Positions 1 through 9,739 are shown, numbered from the stretch's first letter. The stretch is DNA of 64,000 nucleotides from Lentimicrobiaceae bacterium (GCA_023227965.1 JALOCA010000012.1:1-64000), one strand, 5' to 3'. Numbers and translations: made by a program. The notes: a model not told the origin generated them from the letters alone.

Positions 1-127
1 TTATGACGCATTGAACTACAAATATGCACCCTTCCTCCGAAAAAAATCTGTAGTGCCCAAGCCTCCTCCTCAAAAAAATCAATCCCTTGATAACATCCAT
101 TTTATTCCTGGATAGCTGCAAAATGGG
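1..127. other. Short non-coding window edge
   Basis: No open frame of useful length runs into this end on either strand; the frame ending in TAA at 1-3 on the minus strand is closed again within 18 bases. I see no hairpin followed by a T-run that would serve as a terminator for the aldehyde dehydrogenase gene ending at 128. It is probably the 3' flank of that gene. Confidence 0.4.
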
Positions 128-1663
128 TTAATATCCAAATTTTATTCCCTGTGCCAATGGAAGTTCCTGCCCATAGTTGATGGTATTGGTTTGTCGGCGC
201 ATGTACAGTTTCCACGAGTCGGAACCTGATTCGCGTCCGCCACCGGTTTCTTTTTCACCGCCAAAAGCGCCGCCTATTTCGGCACCGGAAGTTCCGATGT
301 TGACGTTGGCAATTCCGCAGTCGGAACCTGCATCCGAAAGGAATTTTTCCGATTCAATAAGGTTTTGGGTGAAGATTGACGATGATAATCCCTGAGGAAC
401 ATCGTTATTTATTGCGATTGCTTCCTCTATTGTGCGATATTTTATAAGATAAAGGATGGGTGCAAAGGTTTCTTTCTGCACCGTTTTATAATGGTTTTTT
501 ACTTCCACCAGTGCGGGGACTACATAATTGCCCGAAATATATTTTTCATCTCCGAGAACTTGTCCGCCAAACAATATTTTTCCGCCTTCCTTCTTCACAC
601 TGTTAAGTGCATCAGAAAATTGTTTTACGGCATTATTATCAATCAGGGGACCTACAAGAATGTTATCTTCCAGCGGATTGCCTATGTGTTCCGAAACACT
701 TTGATAAGCAGTAAGCAGGTTTTCTTTTACATTTTCATAGATATTTTCATGGATAATCAGCCTCCGGGTGGTTGTACAACGCTGTCCACAGGTTCCCACC
801 GCCCCAAAGACAACAGATTTAATTGCCATTTCGAGGTTGGCACTCTCAGAAATAATTACTGCATTATTTCCCCCAAGTTCAAGAATATTTCTCCCAAGCC
901 GTTCACCAACAATCTTCGAAACCCGCTTGCCTACAGCAGTGGAACCGGTTACTGAAAATAATGGAATCCGCTTGTCGGCGGCAAAATTATCGCCAAGTAC
1001 ATTACTTTTGGCAATCACAAGGTTAAAAATACCTTCGGGAAGTTCGTTCCGGCGTAATACTTCGCCTATGATATGATGTACCGCAATGGCACACAATGGT
1101 GTTTTTGAACTGGGTTTCCAAATTACCACATCACCGGCAATAGCTGCAATCATCGAATTCCATGCCCACACTGCCACCGGGAAATTAAATGCTGTAATCA
1201 ATCCGAGAATTCCAAGCGGATGGTACTGGTCGTAAATGCGGTGTTCGTTTCTTTCAGAATGCATCGTAAAACCGTTGAGCAAACGCGACTGCCCCACGGC
1301 AAAGTCGCAGATGTCAATCATCTCCTGTACTTCACCTTTTCCTTCCTCGTAAATTTTTCCCATCTCAAGAGAAACAAGGTAGCCAAGGTCGTCCTTGTAA
1401 GCGCGCAAAGCTTCACCTATCTGCCTTACGATTTCGCCGCGGTGGGGGGCGGGTGTTGTTTTCCAGGTTTTAAATGCTTCCTGCGCCTGCGTTACGATAT
1501 GTTCATAATCTTCAATTGTAGCATTTTTAATCTTTGCAATCACCTTGCCATCAATGGGCGATATTGAAGTGGATATTTCTCCTTGCGTTTTAATCCAGTC
1601 GGCACCGGTTGAGGCACCGTCGTTAATGATATTGATTCCAAGTCGTAATAAAACTGATTCCAT
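128..1663 (-). CDS. Aldehyde dehydrogenase, ALDH7-like (aminoadipate-semialdehyde dehydrogenase type)
   Basis: A 511-residue NAD(P)-dependent aldehyde dehydrogenase. The cofactor-binding region carries the FNFPVAVWAWN and WKPSSKTPL motifs. The general-base glutamate is E262 in LELGGNN and the nucleophilic cysteine is C296 in GTCGQRCTTTRR; the double-cysteine TCGQRCTTTRR signature is typical of the ALDH7 branch (antiquitin, piperideine-6-carboxylate dehydrogenase). Members oxidise alpha-aminoadipate semialdehyde to aminoadipate in lysine breakdown, so that is the most likely reaction, but no other lysine-catabolic gene is visible and substrate cannot be read from sequence. It lies 39 bases downstream of the pyrroline-5-carboxylate dehydrogenase gene on the same strand and may share its transcript. 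Full length for the family. Confidence 0.85.
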   Translation of the reverse strand: MESVLLRLGINIINDGASTGADWIKTQGEISTSISPIDGKVIAKIKNATIEDYEHIVTQAQEAFKTWKTTPAPHRGEIVRQIGEALRAYKDDLGYLVSLEMGKIYEEGKGEVQEMIDICDFAVGQSRLLNGFTMHSERNEHRIYDQYHPLGILGLITAFNFPVAVWAWNSMIAAIAGDVVIWKPSSKTPLCAIAVHHIIGEVLRRNELPEGIFNLVIAKSNVLGDNFAADKRIPLFSVTGSTAVGKRVSKIVGERLGRNILELGGNNAVIISESANLEMAIKSVVFGAVGTCGQRCTTTRRLIIHENIYENVKENLLTAYQSVSEHIGNPLEDNILVGPLIDNNAVKQFSDALNSVKKEGGKILFGGQVLGDEKYISGNYVVPALVEVKNHYKTVQKETFAPILYLIKYRTIEEAIAINNDVPQGLSSSIFTQNLIESEKFLSDAGSDCGIANVNIGTSGAEIGGAFGGEKETGGGRESGSDSWKLYMRRQTNTINYGQELPLAQGIKFGY

Positions 1664-1702
1664 TTGTATTTTTATTTAGGGTAAAATATTATAAATTGTT
1701 GA

Positions 1703-3331
1703 TTATTCAGACATATATGGATAACGGTATTCCGTTGCCGGAATAAAAGTTTCCTTGATAGTACGCGGGCTTACCCATCTTATCAGGTTAAATTCTCCGC
1801 CTGCCTTATCATTGGTTCCGGAAGCGCGAGAACCGCCAAAAGGTTGCAAACCGACAATGGCACCGGTAGGCTTGTCGTTTATATAGAAATTGCCTGTTGC
1901 ATATCTAAGTTTTTCGCAAATATGTGCAACCGCAATGCGGTCTCTTGCAAAAACAGCTCCGGTAAGTCCATATGGGGAAGTGATATCGCACAGTTCAATA
2001 GCCTGCTCCATTTTATTATCTTTATACACAAACACTGTAAGCACAGGTCCAAAAATTTCTTCTTCCATTGTTTTAAACTTCGGATTTGTTGTTTCGATTA
2101 TTGTTGGGCGAATAAAATACCCTTCCGACTTATCACAAGTGCCACCGGCGATAATTTTTGCCTCTGGTGAACTCTTGGCAAAATCAATATAGGATACGAT
2201 GGTATCAAAGGCATTTTCATCAATAACCGCATTCATAAAATTGGCGGGATTGGTTACATCCCCTATTTTAATATCGTTTGCCATTTCCACCATTAACTTT
2301 TTGATAACAGCCCACAACGATTCCGGAACATACATCCGCGAAGCAGCAGAGCATTTCTGCCCCTGGTACTCAAATGCACCACGAATGGCATTTACAGCCA
2401 CTTCCAAGGGGTCAGCCGAAGGATGCACAAAAATGAAATCCTTACCTCCGGTTTCGCCAACCAATCGCGGGTACGATTTGTAAACCGGAAGATTAGCAGC
2501 TACAAGCGACCACAACTGGTTGAAAGTTCGGTTAGAACCGGTAAAATGTATCCCTGCCAGGTCCCTTGATTCTAACACTGTGTTACCGATAAGTGAACCT
2601 TTTCCCGGAAGGAAATTAATAACACCTTCGGGTACTCCTGCTTCCATAAATACTTTCATCAGGTAATAGTTGGAAAGCAAAGCCGAAGTCGCCGGTTTCC
2701 AAACGGTGGTATTGCCCATCATCACCGGAGCCATGTTCAGATTGGATGCAATGGAAGTAAAGTTAAACGGGGTAACCGAAAAAATGAAACCTTCCAGTGC
2801 CCGGAATTCCATTCGGTTTAACTGGTTATAAGCCGAACGGGGCTGTGTTTCATAAATTTTACCTGCAAAATAAGCATTATACTTCAAAAAGTCAATGGTT
2901 TCACATACGCCATCAATTTCTGCCTGGTAAAAGTTTTTACTTTGTCCCAGCATATTGGAGGCATTGATAAGTGCGCGGTATTTGGTAGAAATCAGTTCGG
3001 CAGCTTTCAGCAAAATAGATGCACGTATTGTCCACGTTAGGTTAGCCCATATTTTATGGGCATCCAGCGCCGCATCAATGGCAAGTTTTATCTCTTTTTT
3101 ACCGGCTTTGTGATAAGTAGCCAAAACATGCGAGTGGCGGTGGGGCATACAAACATTGCCGGTATCTCCGGTACGAATTTCCTTTCCACCAATGATCAAC
3201 GGAATTTCTATTTCCCGGTTCATTTGCGTTTGTAATTCCTTTTCAAGCGCAATGCGTTCAGGGCTTTCTTTTAAATAGTCCAAAACCATTTCATTTTGCG
3301 GCAACGGGAAATTATAAATTGCATTATTCAT
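1703..3331 (-). CDS. pruA: Delta-1-pyrroline-5-carboxylate dehydrogenase (glutamate-semialdehyde dehydrogenase)
   Basis: Oxidises pyrroline-5-carboxylate / glutamate gamma-semialdehyde to glutamate with NAD, the second step of proline and ornithine breakdown. ALDH motifs are in order: TPFNFTSIASNL, WKPATSALLS, the FTGSNRTF loop, the general-base segment LVGETGGKD, and the catalytic cysteine in YQGQKCSAASR. The stand-alone length of about 542 residues matches the monofunctional eukaryote-like P5C dehydrogenases rather than fused PutA. I chose the ATG at 3331 (MNNAIYNFPLP); the frame is open 31 codons further upstream, but that stretch is hydrophobic, AT-rich and not part of the family. No proline dehydrogenase gene lies next to it. 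The ALDH7-like gene follows after 39 bases. Confidence 0.9.
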   Translation of the reverse strand: MNNAIYNFPLPQNEMVLDYLKESPERIALEKELQTQMNREIEIPLIIGGKEIRTGDTGNVCMPHRHSHVLATYHKAGKKEIKLAIDAALDAHKIWANLTWTIRASILLKAAELISTKYRALINASNMLGQSKNFYQAEIDGVCETIDFLKYNAYFAGKIYETQPRSAYNQLNRMEFRALEGFIFSVTPFNFTSIASNLNMAPVMMGNTTVWKPATSALLSNYYLMKVFMEAGVPEGVINFLPGKGSLIGNTVLESRDLAGIHFTGSNRTFNQLWSLVAANLPVYKSYPRLVGETGGKDFIFVHPSADPLEVAVNAIRGAFEYQGQKCSAASRMYVPESLWAVIKKLMVEMANDIKIGDVTNPANFMNAVIDENAFDTIVSYIDFAKSSPEAKIIAGGTCDKSEGYFIRPTIIETTNPKFKTMEEEIFGPVLTVFVYKDNKMEQAIELCDITSPYGLTGAVFARDRIAVAHICEKLRYATGNFYINDKPTGAIVGLQPFGGSRASGTNDKAGGEFNLIRWVSPRTIKETFIPATEYRYPYMSE

Positions 3332-3528
3332 ATCTATGAATTTGAAATTTAATTCGATATGCAATATAATACATATAGCTTGCAAAATTATTAAAATAAA
3401 TGAGCCTATAAAACATTTTATCAAACTGAAAAGTTTAGAAATAAAAATTTGATACTAATTTATCTGAATATTTCCGGGGAAGGAAACCGAAAGCCTGCTA
3501 AGAATTATGAATAATAATTTGTTTTATA

Positions 3529-5580
3529 TTAAGTGCTTAGCATCTGAAGGAATTCCTGTTCGCTGATTACCGGAATTCCCAGATCATTGGACTTTTTACG
3601 TTTTTCCGGTCCCATGTTTTCGCCGGCAATAACAAAGGTAGTCTTTGAATTGACACTTCCGGCGTTTTTGCCACCATGTTGTTCTATCAACAATTCTATT
3701 TTTTTTCTGCGTGCCGGAGTACCGAAATTGCCGCTTACCACGATAGATTGCCCTTTCAATTTGTCTGAAAGAAGCGTTTGTATTTCTTTCATTTCCATTT
3801 GAACGCCTGCTTTCCGCAGATTTTCAATTATCAGCAGGTTATTTCGGGACGAAAACCACTGCAAAATGCTTTGTGCAATCTTTTCCCCGATTTCGTCCAC
3901 CAACACCAATTCTTCAAAAGTTGCATTTTTGAGTTTATCCACCGAACGGTAATGTATAGATAGTTTTTTTGCCACAGTTTCACCCACATAACGTATTCCT
4001 AACGCATACAGCACTCTGCTGAATGGCACGTTTTGCGAGTTTTGTATTCCTTTCAGAATATTTTCAACCGTTTTTTCGCGGAAAGAAATCTTCTTTTCCT
4101 TTTTCTCCCCTACGCTTTTGTATATTTTTTCCAATCCCAGTAACTTATCATGGGTAAGGGCATACAGGTCGGCAGGATTTTTTACAAGTTCCTTGTCGTA
4201 AAGCAGTTCTATCTTTCCTTCTCCCAAGCTATCAATGTTCATTGCCTTACGGCTAATAAAATGTTCGAGCTTACCTTTGATTTGCTGCGGACAGCCATCC
4301 TCGTTCGGACAATAATGATTGGCTTCTCCTTCGAAACGGATAAGTTTTGTTCCACAATCGGGGCAATGTGTAACGTATATTATGGGTTTTGAATCTTTTG
4401 TACGGAAGTTGGTGTCCACACCAACGATTTTGGGAATAATTTCTCCACCTTTTTCCACAAAAACCATATCGTCTTCACAAATATCGAGGGCTGCAATGAT
4501 GTCGGCATTGTGCAGCGAAGCCCGTTTTACTACTGTTCCGGCAAGCAATACCGGTTCAAGGTTGGCTACCGGAGTAATGGAGCCCGTACGACCAACCTGA
4601 TAGCTAATGGAAAGCAATCGGGTAGCTACTCTTTCGGCTTTAAATTTATAAGCAATAGCCCAGCGAGGCGATTTGGCAGTGTAGCCCAACATCCGTTGTT
4701 GACGAAGGTCGTTTACTTTTATCACCACCCCGTCAATGTCGAAGGGGAGTTCTTCCCGCCCTTTATCCCAATCACGGATAAAAGTTAATACTCCATCTAT
4801 GTTGCTACAACGTGCTATGTTACTTGAAATTTTTAAGCCCCATTGACGGGCTTTCATCAGGTTTTCGTAGTGGGTTGGTAAAGGAAGATTTTCGCCCGGA
4901 AGGTAATAAGAGTAGCAATCCAACTGACGTGAAGCAGTTTCGGAAGAATCCTGCAATTTTAAGGAACCGGATGTTGCATTGCGCGGATTTGCAAACGGAC
5001 TTTCGCCTATTTCGATGCGCTCGGCATTCAGCATCTCAAAACTTTTGTGCGGCATAAAAATTTCTCCCCGTATTTCCAAATCATCCGGATAATCACTACC
5101 ACTAAGCCGCAAGGGGATACTTTTGATGGTTTTTACATTAACGGTAATATCATCTCCCTGCACTCCATCCCCACGTGTAACGGCACGAATCAGCAAACCG
5201 TTTTCATATGTAAGACTAATAGAGACACCGTCGTATTTTAGTTCACAGATGTATTCTACGGGTTCGTTTAGTAGCTTTTGTATGCGGTTATCAAAATCCC
5301 TTAATTCTTCTTCCGAGTAAGTATTTCCCAGCGAAAGCATTGGATAGCGATGTATAACCTGCTGGAATTCCCTGGTGATTTCTCCGCCTACTCTTTGGGT
5401 TGGAGTATCCGGAAGAACAAATTCCGGGTATTGTTTTTCGAGCCGAATAAGTTCCTCCAGCAACATATCGAAGTCAAAATCGCTAATGGTAGGGCTATCC
5501 AATACATAATAATTGTAATTATGTCTGTTTATCTGAGCACTAAGTTCTTCTATCCGTTTTTTTGCCTGCTCCGGACTCAT
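3529..5580 (-). CDS. ligA: NAD-dependent DNA ligase LigA
   Basis: Seals nicks between Okazaki fragments and during repair using NAD. The 683-residue protein has the full bacterial layout: an N-terminal Ia domain with the YYVLDSPTISD NAD-binding segment, adenylation domain with the AMP-accepting lysine K115 in CELKYDGVS, an OB fold, a four-cysteine zinc finger around residues 410-435 (CPDC, later CPNEDGC), a helix-hairpin-helix region (ALGIRYVGE), and a C-terminal BRCT domain from about residue 608. Its ATG overlaps the TGA of the upstream glycosyltransferase gene as ATGA (5577-5580), which implies translational coupling and a common promoter near 7132-7162. Confidence 0.97.
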   Translation of the reverse strand: MSPEQAKKRIEELSAQINRHNYNYYVLDSPTISDFDFDMLLEELIRLEKQYPEFVLPDTPTQRVGGEITREFQQVIHRYPMLSLGNTYSEEELRDFDNRIQKLLNEPVEYICELKYDGVSISLTYENGLLIRAVTRGDGVQGDDITVNVKTIKSIPLRLSGSDYPDDLEIRGEIFMPHKSFEMLNAERIEIGESPFANPRNATSGSLKLQDSSETASRQLDCYSYYLPGENLPLPTHYENLMKARQWGLKISSNIARCSNIDGVLTFIRDWDKGREELPFDIDGVVIKVNDLRQQRMLGYTAKSPRWAIAYKFKAERVATRLLSISYQVGRTGSITPVANLEPVLLAGTVVKRASLHNADIIAALDICEDDMVFVEKGGEIIPKIVGVDTNFRTKDSKPIIYVTHCPDCGTKLIRFEGEANHYCPNEDGCPQQIKGKLEHFISRKAMNIDSLGEGKIELLYDKELVKNPADLYALTHDKLLGLEKIYKSVGEKKEKKISFREKTVENILKGIQNSQNVPFSRVLYALGIRYVGETVAKKLSIHYRSVDKLKNATFEELVLVDEIGEKIAQSILQWFSSRNNLLIIENLRKAGVQMEMKEIQTLLSDKLKGQSIVVSGNFGTPARRKKIELLIEQHGGKNAGSVNSKTTFVIAGENMGPEKRKKSNDLGIPVISEQEFLQMLST

Positions 5581-7109
5581 AACTGTTCTGTTTTTTTACC
5601 CATGCGATCAATATTTCTGTAAATAAAAATTGTCTGGTTGGAATTGATGGGGTTAAGCCGGTACATCAGATCATCCATAAAACTTGGATGGATGGTTGCT
5701 TCAAATTCCAGGTTCGGGCAAATGGTTTTAATAGAATCAATACGGGTGTTCAGATTTTTATCACCGAAAAACAGGATAAAATCGGGGCGTTCTGTACTGT
5801 CGGGATATATTTTTTTCAAAGGATGGTAACGTTTGTCTTTCGAAAATTCGTGAAGGGTAACCCACTGTGTCAGATAGAAACGGGGTGCCCGTTTGGCACG
5901 TCCGTGGTTAGTATCTTCAAGCAAAATATCTTTCATGCCTTTGTACTGCGACAGGTAAACCATAGATTCCACCCGTGAGCGTTTGGAATACATGGTACTT
6001 ACTACAGGCAACAAGACAAGGTTGACTATCCAGAAAAGAGTCCAGCATCTGCGTAGCAACAGTTGCCTCTTCTGCCAAAAAGCAGCACTTTTTACCCATC
6101 CATTCAGTCCAACCATACCAAGAATAAAGAAATACGGGAGGATAGGCAGGATGAAACGTTCCTGCTTGTTGGGAAAATAAGAGTGAAAAACAATAAAAAG
6201 CAAAGTTGGTAGGAATAACAATAAATGTTTTTTCCAGGTGCGGAAAAATCCAATAAACAATAAAATGCTTATTGGTGGAATTAAAACTAATAAAATTAAT
6301 AACAGATACATATACCATCCGGCGGTCATGTAGTTATAAGCATTGTCCATGTTGTAACGGATATATTCCTTCACTTCCGCAAATGGATAGCCCCAAAAAT
6401 ATATGTCCGTAACACATTGTACCAGAGATGCCAAAAACAAGTATGCCAGCCCAAAAAGAATGCCTTCCTTCCATTTTTTTTGAAAAAGTAACGCCAGCCC
6501 TACTCCTAATGAAAATATAATGGTTTGAAAACGGATAGAAAAAGCCAGTCCGAAAATCATTCCTGCCCATACATACCACAACATACGGTTTTGCCTGTCT
6601 TCAGCTTTTAGTAAAATATAACTTCCGGTAAGCAAAAACGGAATACAAACCACTTCCACCAGGTTTCTTACGCTCAGCCAGGGCATAATCCAGAAAACAG
6701 CAAATAACAAACCCACTTTACGGGCTATTTCTTTACCGTCAATTTTTTCTGTGATGCGATAGCCCATGTAAACGCTAAGTAACGATAACAAAGCGTGCAA
6801 AAAGCGCACGATGAACATCTTGGTTTGCGGATCGGTGATGCCTATAATTTTTAAAAACAGGAAGAGAAGGAAGTGCAGGCTGGTGTAGAAAAAGCTGTGT
6901 CCCGAAGGTACCGCACCTTGCGAACCGGGAAGCCAATTGTTAAAATTAGTGCCATCCACCCACGATTGCGACACTTCTATGATGAGAAAATGGTCATCAT
7001 GCATTCCAAATCCTTTGGAAAAGATTACGGAAATCATTCTCAGAATAATTGCTAACCAAAGAATTGAAGGTAGAGGGTGTTCCTGCCAGTACTTTTTTAT
7101 CCGGAGCAT
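5577..7109 (-). CDS. Multi-pass membrane glycosyltransferase, GT-C fold (mannosyltransferase-like)
   Basis: A 510-residue integral membrane protein with about ten hydrophobic segments. The N-terminal hydrophobic helix is followed by the acidic pair of GMHDDHFL at about residues 36-43, in the first outer loop, where GT-C enzymes place their catalytic aspartates. Length and the conserved-looking core (HALLSLLSVYMGYRI, FSIRFQT) resemble the GT22/GT39 group, which moves a sugar from a polyprenyl-phosphate donor onto a lipid or protein outside the membrane. Acceptor and donor cannot be inferred. First gene of a two-gene unit with ligA, which it overlaps by four bases. A TTTG-N19-TACTTTTA promoter lies 22 bases upstream of the ATG. 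Confidence 0.75.
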   Translation of the reverse strand: MLRIKKYWQEHPLPSILWLAIILRMISVIFSKGFGMHDDHFLIIEVSQSWVDGTNFNNWLPGSQGAVPSGHSFFYTSLHFLLFLFLKIIGITDPQTKMFIVRFLHALLSLLSVYMGYRITEKIDGKEIARKVGLLFAVFWIMPWLSVRNLVEVVCIPFLLTGSYILLKAEDRQNRMLWYVWAGMIFGLAFSIRFQTIIFSLGVGLALLFQKKWKEGILFGLAYLFLASLVQCVTDIYFWGYPFAEVKEYIRYNMDNAYNYMTAGWYMYLLLILLVLIPPISILLFIGFFRTWKKHLLLFLPTLLFIVFHSYFPNKQERFILPILPYFFILGMVGLNGWVKSAAFWQKRQLLLRRCWTLFWIVNLVLLPVVSTMYSKRSRVESMVYLSQYKGMKDILLEDTNHGRAKRAPRFYLTQWVTLHEFSKDKRYHPLKKIYPDSTERPDFILFFGDKNLNTRIDSIKTICPNLEFEATIHPSFMDDLMYRLNPINSNQTIFIYRNIDRMGKKTEQL

Positions 7110-7131
7110 AAATCAGTTTAAAATTTACCGA

Positions 7132-7162
7132 TAAAAGTACTAAGAACGTTAAAAAATCCAAA
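7132..7162 (-). promoter_or_regulatory. Bacteroidota-type promoter for glycosyltransferase-ligA
   Basis: Read on the minus strand this is TTTG, exactly 19 bases, then TACTTTTA. Spacing and both boxes match the Bacteroidota primary-sigma consensus (TTTG ... TAnnTTTG) with one mismatch in the last base of the -7 box. Transcription would begin near 7125, giving a short leader before the ATG at 7109. Confidence 0.65.
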
Positions 7163-7190
7163 AAAATCCTGATACAATAAAATGAATATG

Positions 7191-7198
7191 TATTTTTG
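7191..7198 (+). promoter_or_regulatory. -7 promoter element (TATTTTTG) for the M23 peptidase gene
   Basis: Perfect TAnnTTTG match 50 bases before the chosen ATG at 7248. It is downstream of the first in-frame ATG (7182), so that ATG would not be in the transcript. No clear TTTG -33 box at the expected spacing. Confidence 0.5.
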
Positions 7199-7247
7199 CG
7201 AGCATTCCAACTGGAATTCAATAGCTGTACTACCCAAATTTATTACA

Positions 7248-8300
7248 ATGTTTCCTTCTCCGACAGATTATTGCCCTGATTATAAAATCCTGCTTCTGCT
7301 GTTTGTATTTATGACAATCACCGGCTATGCCTTTTCGCAGCAAATCATTTTTGACACTACCGAATTTTTTAACGAGAACACCAATTTTTTTAAGGCTGAG
7401 GAAAATGATAATTCAGCGGCTGCCTATCCTATTTTTTTAATGTCCGATTCAACACATAACCACAAAATCAGCAATAAGTTGTTCGACAATACACGATTTG
7501 TTAACCGTAAACTCACAGAATCACCTACTCCCGATACCATCCAGAATAATTTTGTACCCAACGATATCATTTTTATCCCCGCCGATTACCTTTACAATCA
7601 CAAATGGGATACTCAGCATGTTAGAGTAAGCCGAACCGCATTTTCCGAATCAGATACTACCTATTTACCAATATTTACTGATGAAGACAGCATGTACGTC
7701 TTTCCCAACAAAAATGTGCTGATTTCTCCTTTTGGATACAGAGGACGACATTTTCATGCCGGTGTGGACATTCGTTGCAAACTTCACGACTCTATTTTTT
7801 GTGCCTTTAACGGGGTAGTAAGAATGGCAAGACGTTACGGAGGATACGGAAATATGGTTGTTGTTAGGCATAGCAATGGGATTGAAACACTTTACGGACA
7901 TCTGTCAAAGATTTTAGTTCAGCCTAACCAGGTGATTAAAGCCGGAGAAATAATTGGGCTTGGGGGACGAACTGGTCATGCTACCGCTACCCATTTACAC
8001 TTCGAAACCAGGTATCTTGGCGAACCTTTTAATCCCACCCAGATTTTCGACCTGAACGATTTTTCGCTTTCCACCGATACCCTGATGATTACGAAGAAAA
8101 CTTTCGGGAAATCGAAAACAAAGAAAAACGTACAATCCTATTCAAGAAGAAGTGGAAGTAAATATTATAAGGTAAGAAGTGGTGACACCTTGAGTGCCAT
8201 TGCACGTAAATCAGGAAAGACTGTAAAGCAGCTATGCGACCTTAACGGAATCCGTGCCAATAAAACTCTCAATATCGGTACCCGTGTTCGGATAAGATAA
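7248..8300 (+). CDS. Secreted M23 (LytM-type) peptidase with C-terminal LysM
   Basis: Predicted cell-wall metallo-endopeptidase or divisome-type M23 protein, about 350 residues. An N-terminal hydrophobic segment (ILLLLFVFMTITGYAFS) ends in a plausible signal-peptide cut. The peptidase domain shows the zinc ligands: His and Asp in GRHFHAGVDIRC, and the HLH of ATHLHFETRY, so it looks catalytically competent rather than degenerate. A LysM peptidoglycan-binding module ends the protein (YYKVRSGDTLSAIARKSG to VRIR). The frame is open from an ATG at 7182, but a TATTTTTG promoter element lies between it and 7248, so I use 7248, which also puts the signal peptide near the terminus. Divergent from the glycosyltransferase-ligA unit. 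Confidence 0.85.
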   Translation: MFPSPTDYCPDYKILLLLFVFMTITGYAFSQQIIFDTTEFFNENTNFFKAEENDNSAAAYPIFLMSDSTHNHKISNKLFDNTRFVNRKLTESPTPDTIQNNFVPNDIIFIPADYLYNHKWDTQHVRVSRTAFSESDTTYLPIFTDEDSMYVFPNKNVLISPFGYRGRHFHAGVDIRCKLHDSIFCAFNGVVRMARRYGGYGNMVVVRHSNGIETLYGHLSKILVQPNQVIKAGEIIGLGGRTGHATATHLHFETRYLGEPFNPTQIFDLNDFSLSTDTLMITKKTFGKSKTKKNVQSYSRRSGSKYYKVRSGDTLSAIARKSGKTVKQLCDLNGIRANKTLNIGTRVRIR

Positions 8301-8323
8301 TCCGTACTTACTATCGGAATTGT

Positions 8324-8331
8324 TACTTTTG
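8324..8331 (+). promoter_or_regulatory. -7 promoter element (TACTTTTG) for the radical SAM pair
   Basis: Perfect TAnnTTTG match 21 bases before the ATG at 8353, in the 52-base gap after the M23 gene. It lies after another in-frame ATG at 8320, which argues for the 8353 start. No -33 box of good fit. Confidence 0.5.
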
Positions 8332-8352
8332 CAGTTTTGCAAGCCGACCCTA

Positions 8353-9693
8353 ATGAAGATACTTCTTATCAACCCTCCCCGTTCGCCCGAAAATAGAATT
8401 TTAGAATACGCACCTTCTGAAGCAAAACATTTTATCCATAAAAAACTCATAGGACCTCCTTTAGGCTTGCTTACCGTAGCTGCTGCCGTTGCCGATCATG
8501 ATATTACTTTTATTGACCTGAAAGGAGAATACGACCTAGTTCCGGAAACTCCTCCTCTTGCGCAAGTAGTTACCAACCTGATGGAATCCGTAAAACCTGA
8601 CGTTGTGGCAGTAACTTTTATCGCCTCGGAGTTTTATTTTGGTTTGGAAATTTTCCGCACAGCGAAACAGTGCAACCTGGAAGTACTCACCGTTGCCGGA
8701 GGGCTCCATGCCACTCTCTGCCCGATGGATTTTGATTTTCCCTACGTTGATATACTTTGTACCGGACAGGCTGCTGGAATTTTTCGACAAGTTATTCAGG
8801 CAAAAGAATTTCAGAAAAATTTTAATTCTATCGGTGGAATCTGGCTGCACACTGAAAATGGCTGGCAACCTTCCACTGCACCACCTGCAGCTTGGAACGC
8901 AGCTACCGAAAATTTTCTTTTCCCTGACCGTAACTTGCTGAAAAGGTGGATTTCAACCTATGTAGTAGGTGGCAGCCCGTTTGCAAGCACTTATCTTTTT
9001 ACATCGCTTGGCTGTCCCTACAAATGTACTTTTTGTTCTATCTGGGTACAATTCAAAGGTTGTTTTTTTCAGCGTAAAGTGGAAAGCATTATCACTGAAT
9101 TGAAGAGTATAGAAGATTATGGTGTAGTGCGTTTTGCCGATGCAAACACTATCGTTAACCCAGGTTTTATCAATCATCTTGTGGACAGGATTCTGGAAGA
9201 AGGTATCCAGAAAACATATATTATGGACATACGTTTTGATACGGCTGTTCATTATCCGTACCTTATCGAAAAATTAGCAAAAGCAGGTTTGAAAGTAGTG
9301 ATTTGCGGGTTTGAATCCTTCAGGCAGGAAGAACTAAAAAAATACAACAAAAACGCTGATGCCCGTCTGATTGAGCAAGCCATTTCCATTTTCCATGCCA
9401 ATGGCATCATGCTCAGGGGTAACTATGTGATTCCGCCCGATTACACACCCGACGATTTTGCCGCTCTTGCCGAATACGCATCCCACCATCAGGTGGTGTA
9501 TGCAGGATATACCATTCTTTCGCCTATGCCAGGAACCGTTTATTACGAAGAAGTTAAAGATAAAATCATTGATTTCGATTTAAGTAGGTACAACTTCTTT
9601 AACAGTGTAATGAAAACCACCCTTCCACCCGAAAAGTTTTACGAAAATGTTGGTAGCTTATGGCTGATTAAGAAAGGTAAAGATGTAATTTAA
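8353..9693 (+). CDS. B12-binding-domain radical SAM protein (first of a tandem pair)
   Basis: A 446-residue protein with an N-terminal Rossmann-like region in the position of a cobalamin-binding domain (KILLINPPRSP, PPLGLLTVAAAV, TVAGGLHAT) and a radical SAM core. C221, C225 and C228 of GCPYKCTFCSIW form the CxxxCxxC cluster site that holds the 4Fe-4S cluster and S-adenosylmethionine. The classic DxHxxG cobalamin motif is not evident, so B12 use is uncertain. Enzymes of this architecture (BchE, HpnJ, P-methylase relatives) carry out methylations and ring or C-C bond rearrangements on lipids, pigments and antibiotics; the substrate here is unknown. Start at 8353 (MKILLINPP) is favoured by the promoter at 8324. 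A second member follows after 46 bases. Confidence 0.85.
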   Translation: MKILLINPPRSPENRILEYAPSEAKHFIHKKLIGPPLGLLTVAAAVADHDITFIDLKGEYDLVPETPPLAQVVTNLMESVKPDVVAVTFIASEFYFGLEIFRTAKQCNLEVLTVAGGLHATLCPMDFDFPYVDILCTGQAAGIFRQVIQAKEFQKNFNSIGGIWLHTENGWQPSTAPPAAWNAATENFLFPDRNLLKRWISTYVVGGSPFASTYLFTSLGCPYKCTFCSIWVQFKGCFFQRKVESIITELKSIEDYGVVRFADANTIVNPGFINHLVDRILEEGIQKTYIMDIRFDTAVHYPYLIEKLAKAGLKVVICGFESFRQEELKKYNKNADARLIEQAISIFHANGIMLRGNYVIPPDYTPDDFAALAEYASHHQVVYAGYTILSPMPGTVYYEEVKDKIIDFDLSRYNFFNSVMKTTLPPEKFYENVGSLWLIKKGKDVI

Positions 9694-9739
9694 AGTTAAA
9701 ATGCAAAATTTTAATGTTTAAATAATAAACAAAATCAGG

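Noticed and set aside
491..955. 154-codon plus-strand frame inside the ALDH7-like gene
   Set aside because: Antisense to a well-conserved dehydrogenase; composition follows the complementary codons.
5917..6318. 133-codon minus-strand frame in another phase within the glycosyltransferase gene
   Set aside because: Overlaps a full-length conserved membrane protein on the same strand and reads as a phase-shifted copy of its hydrophobic codons, not as a frameshifted partner.
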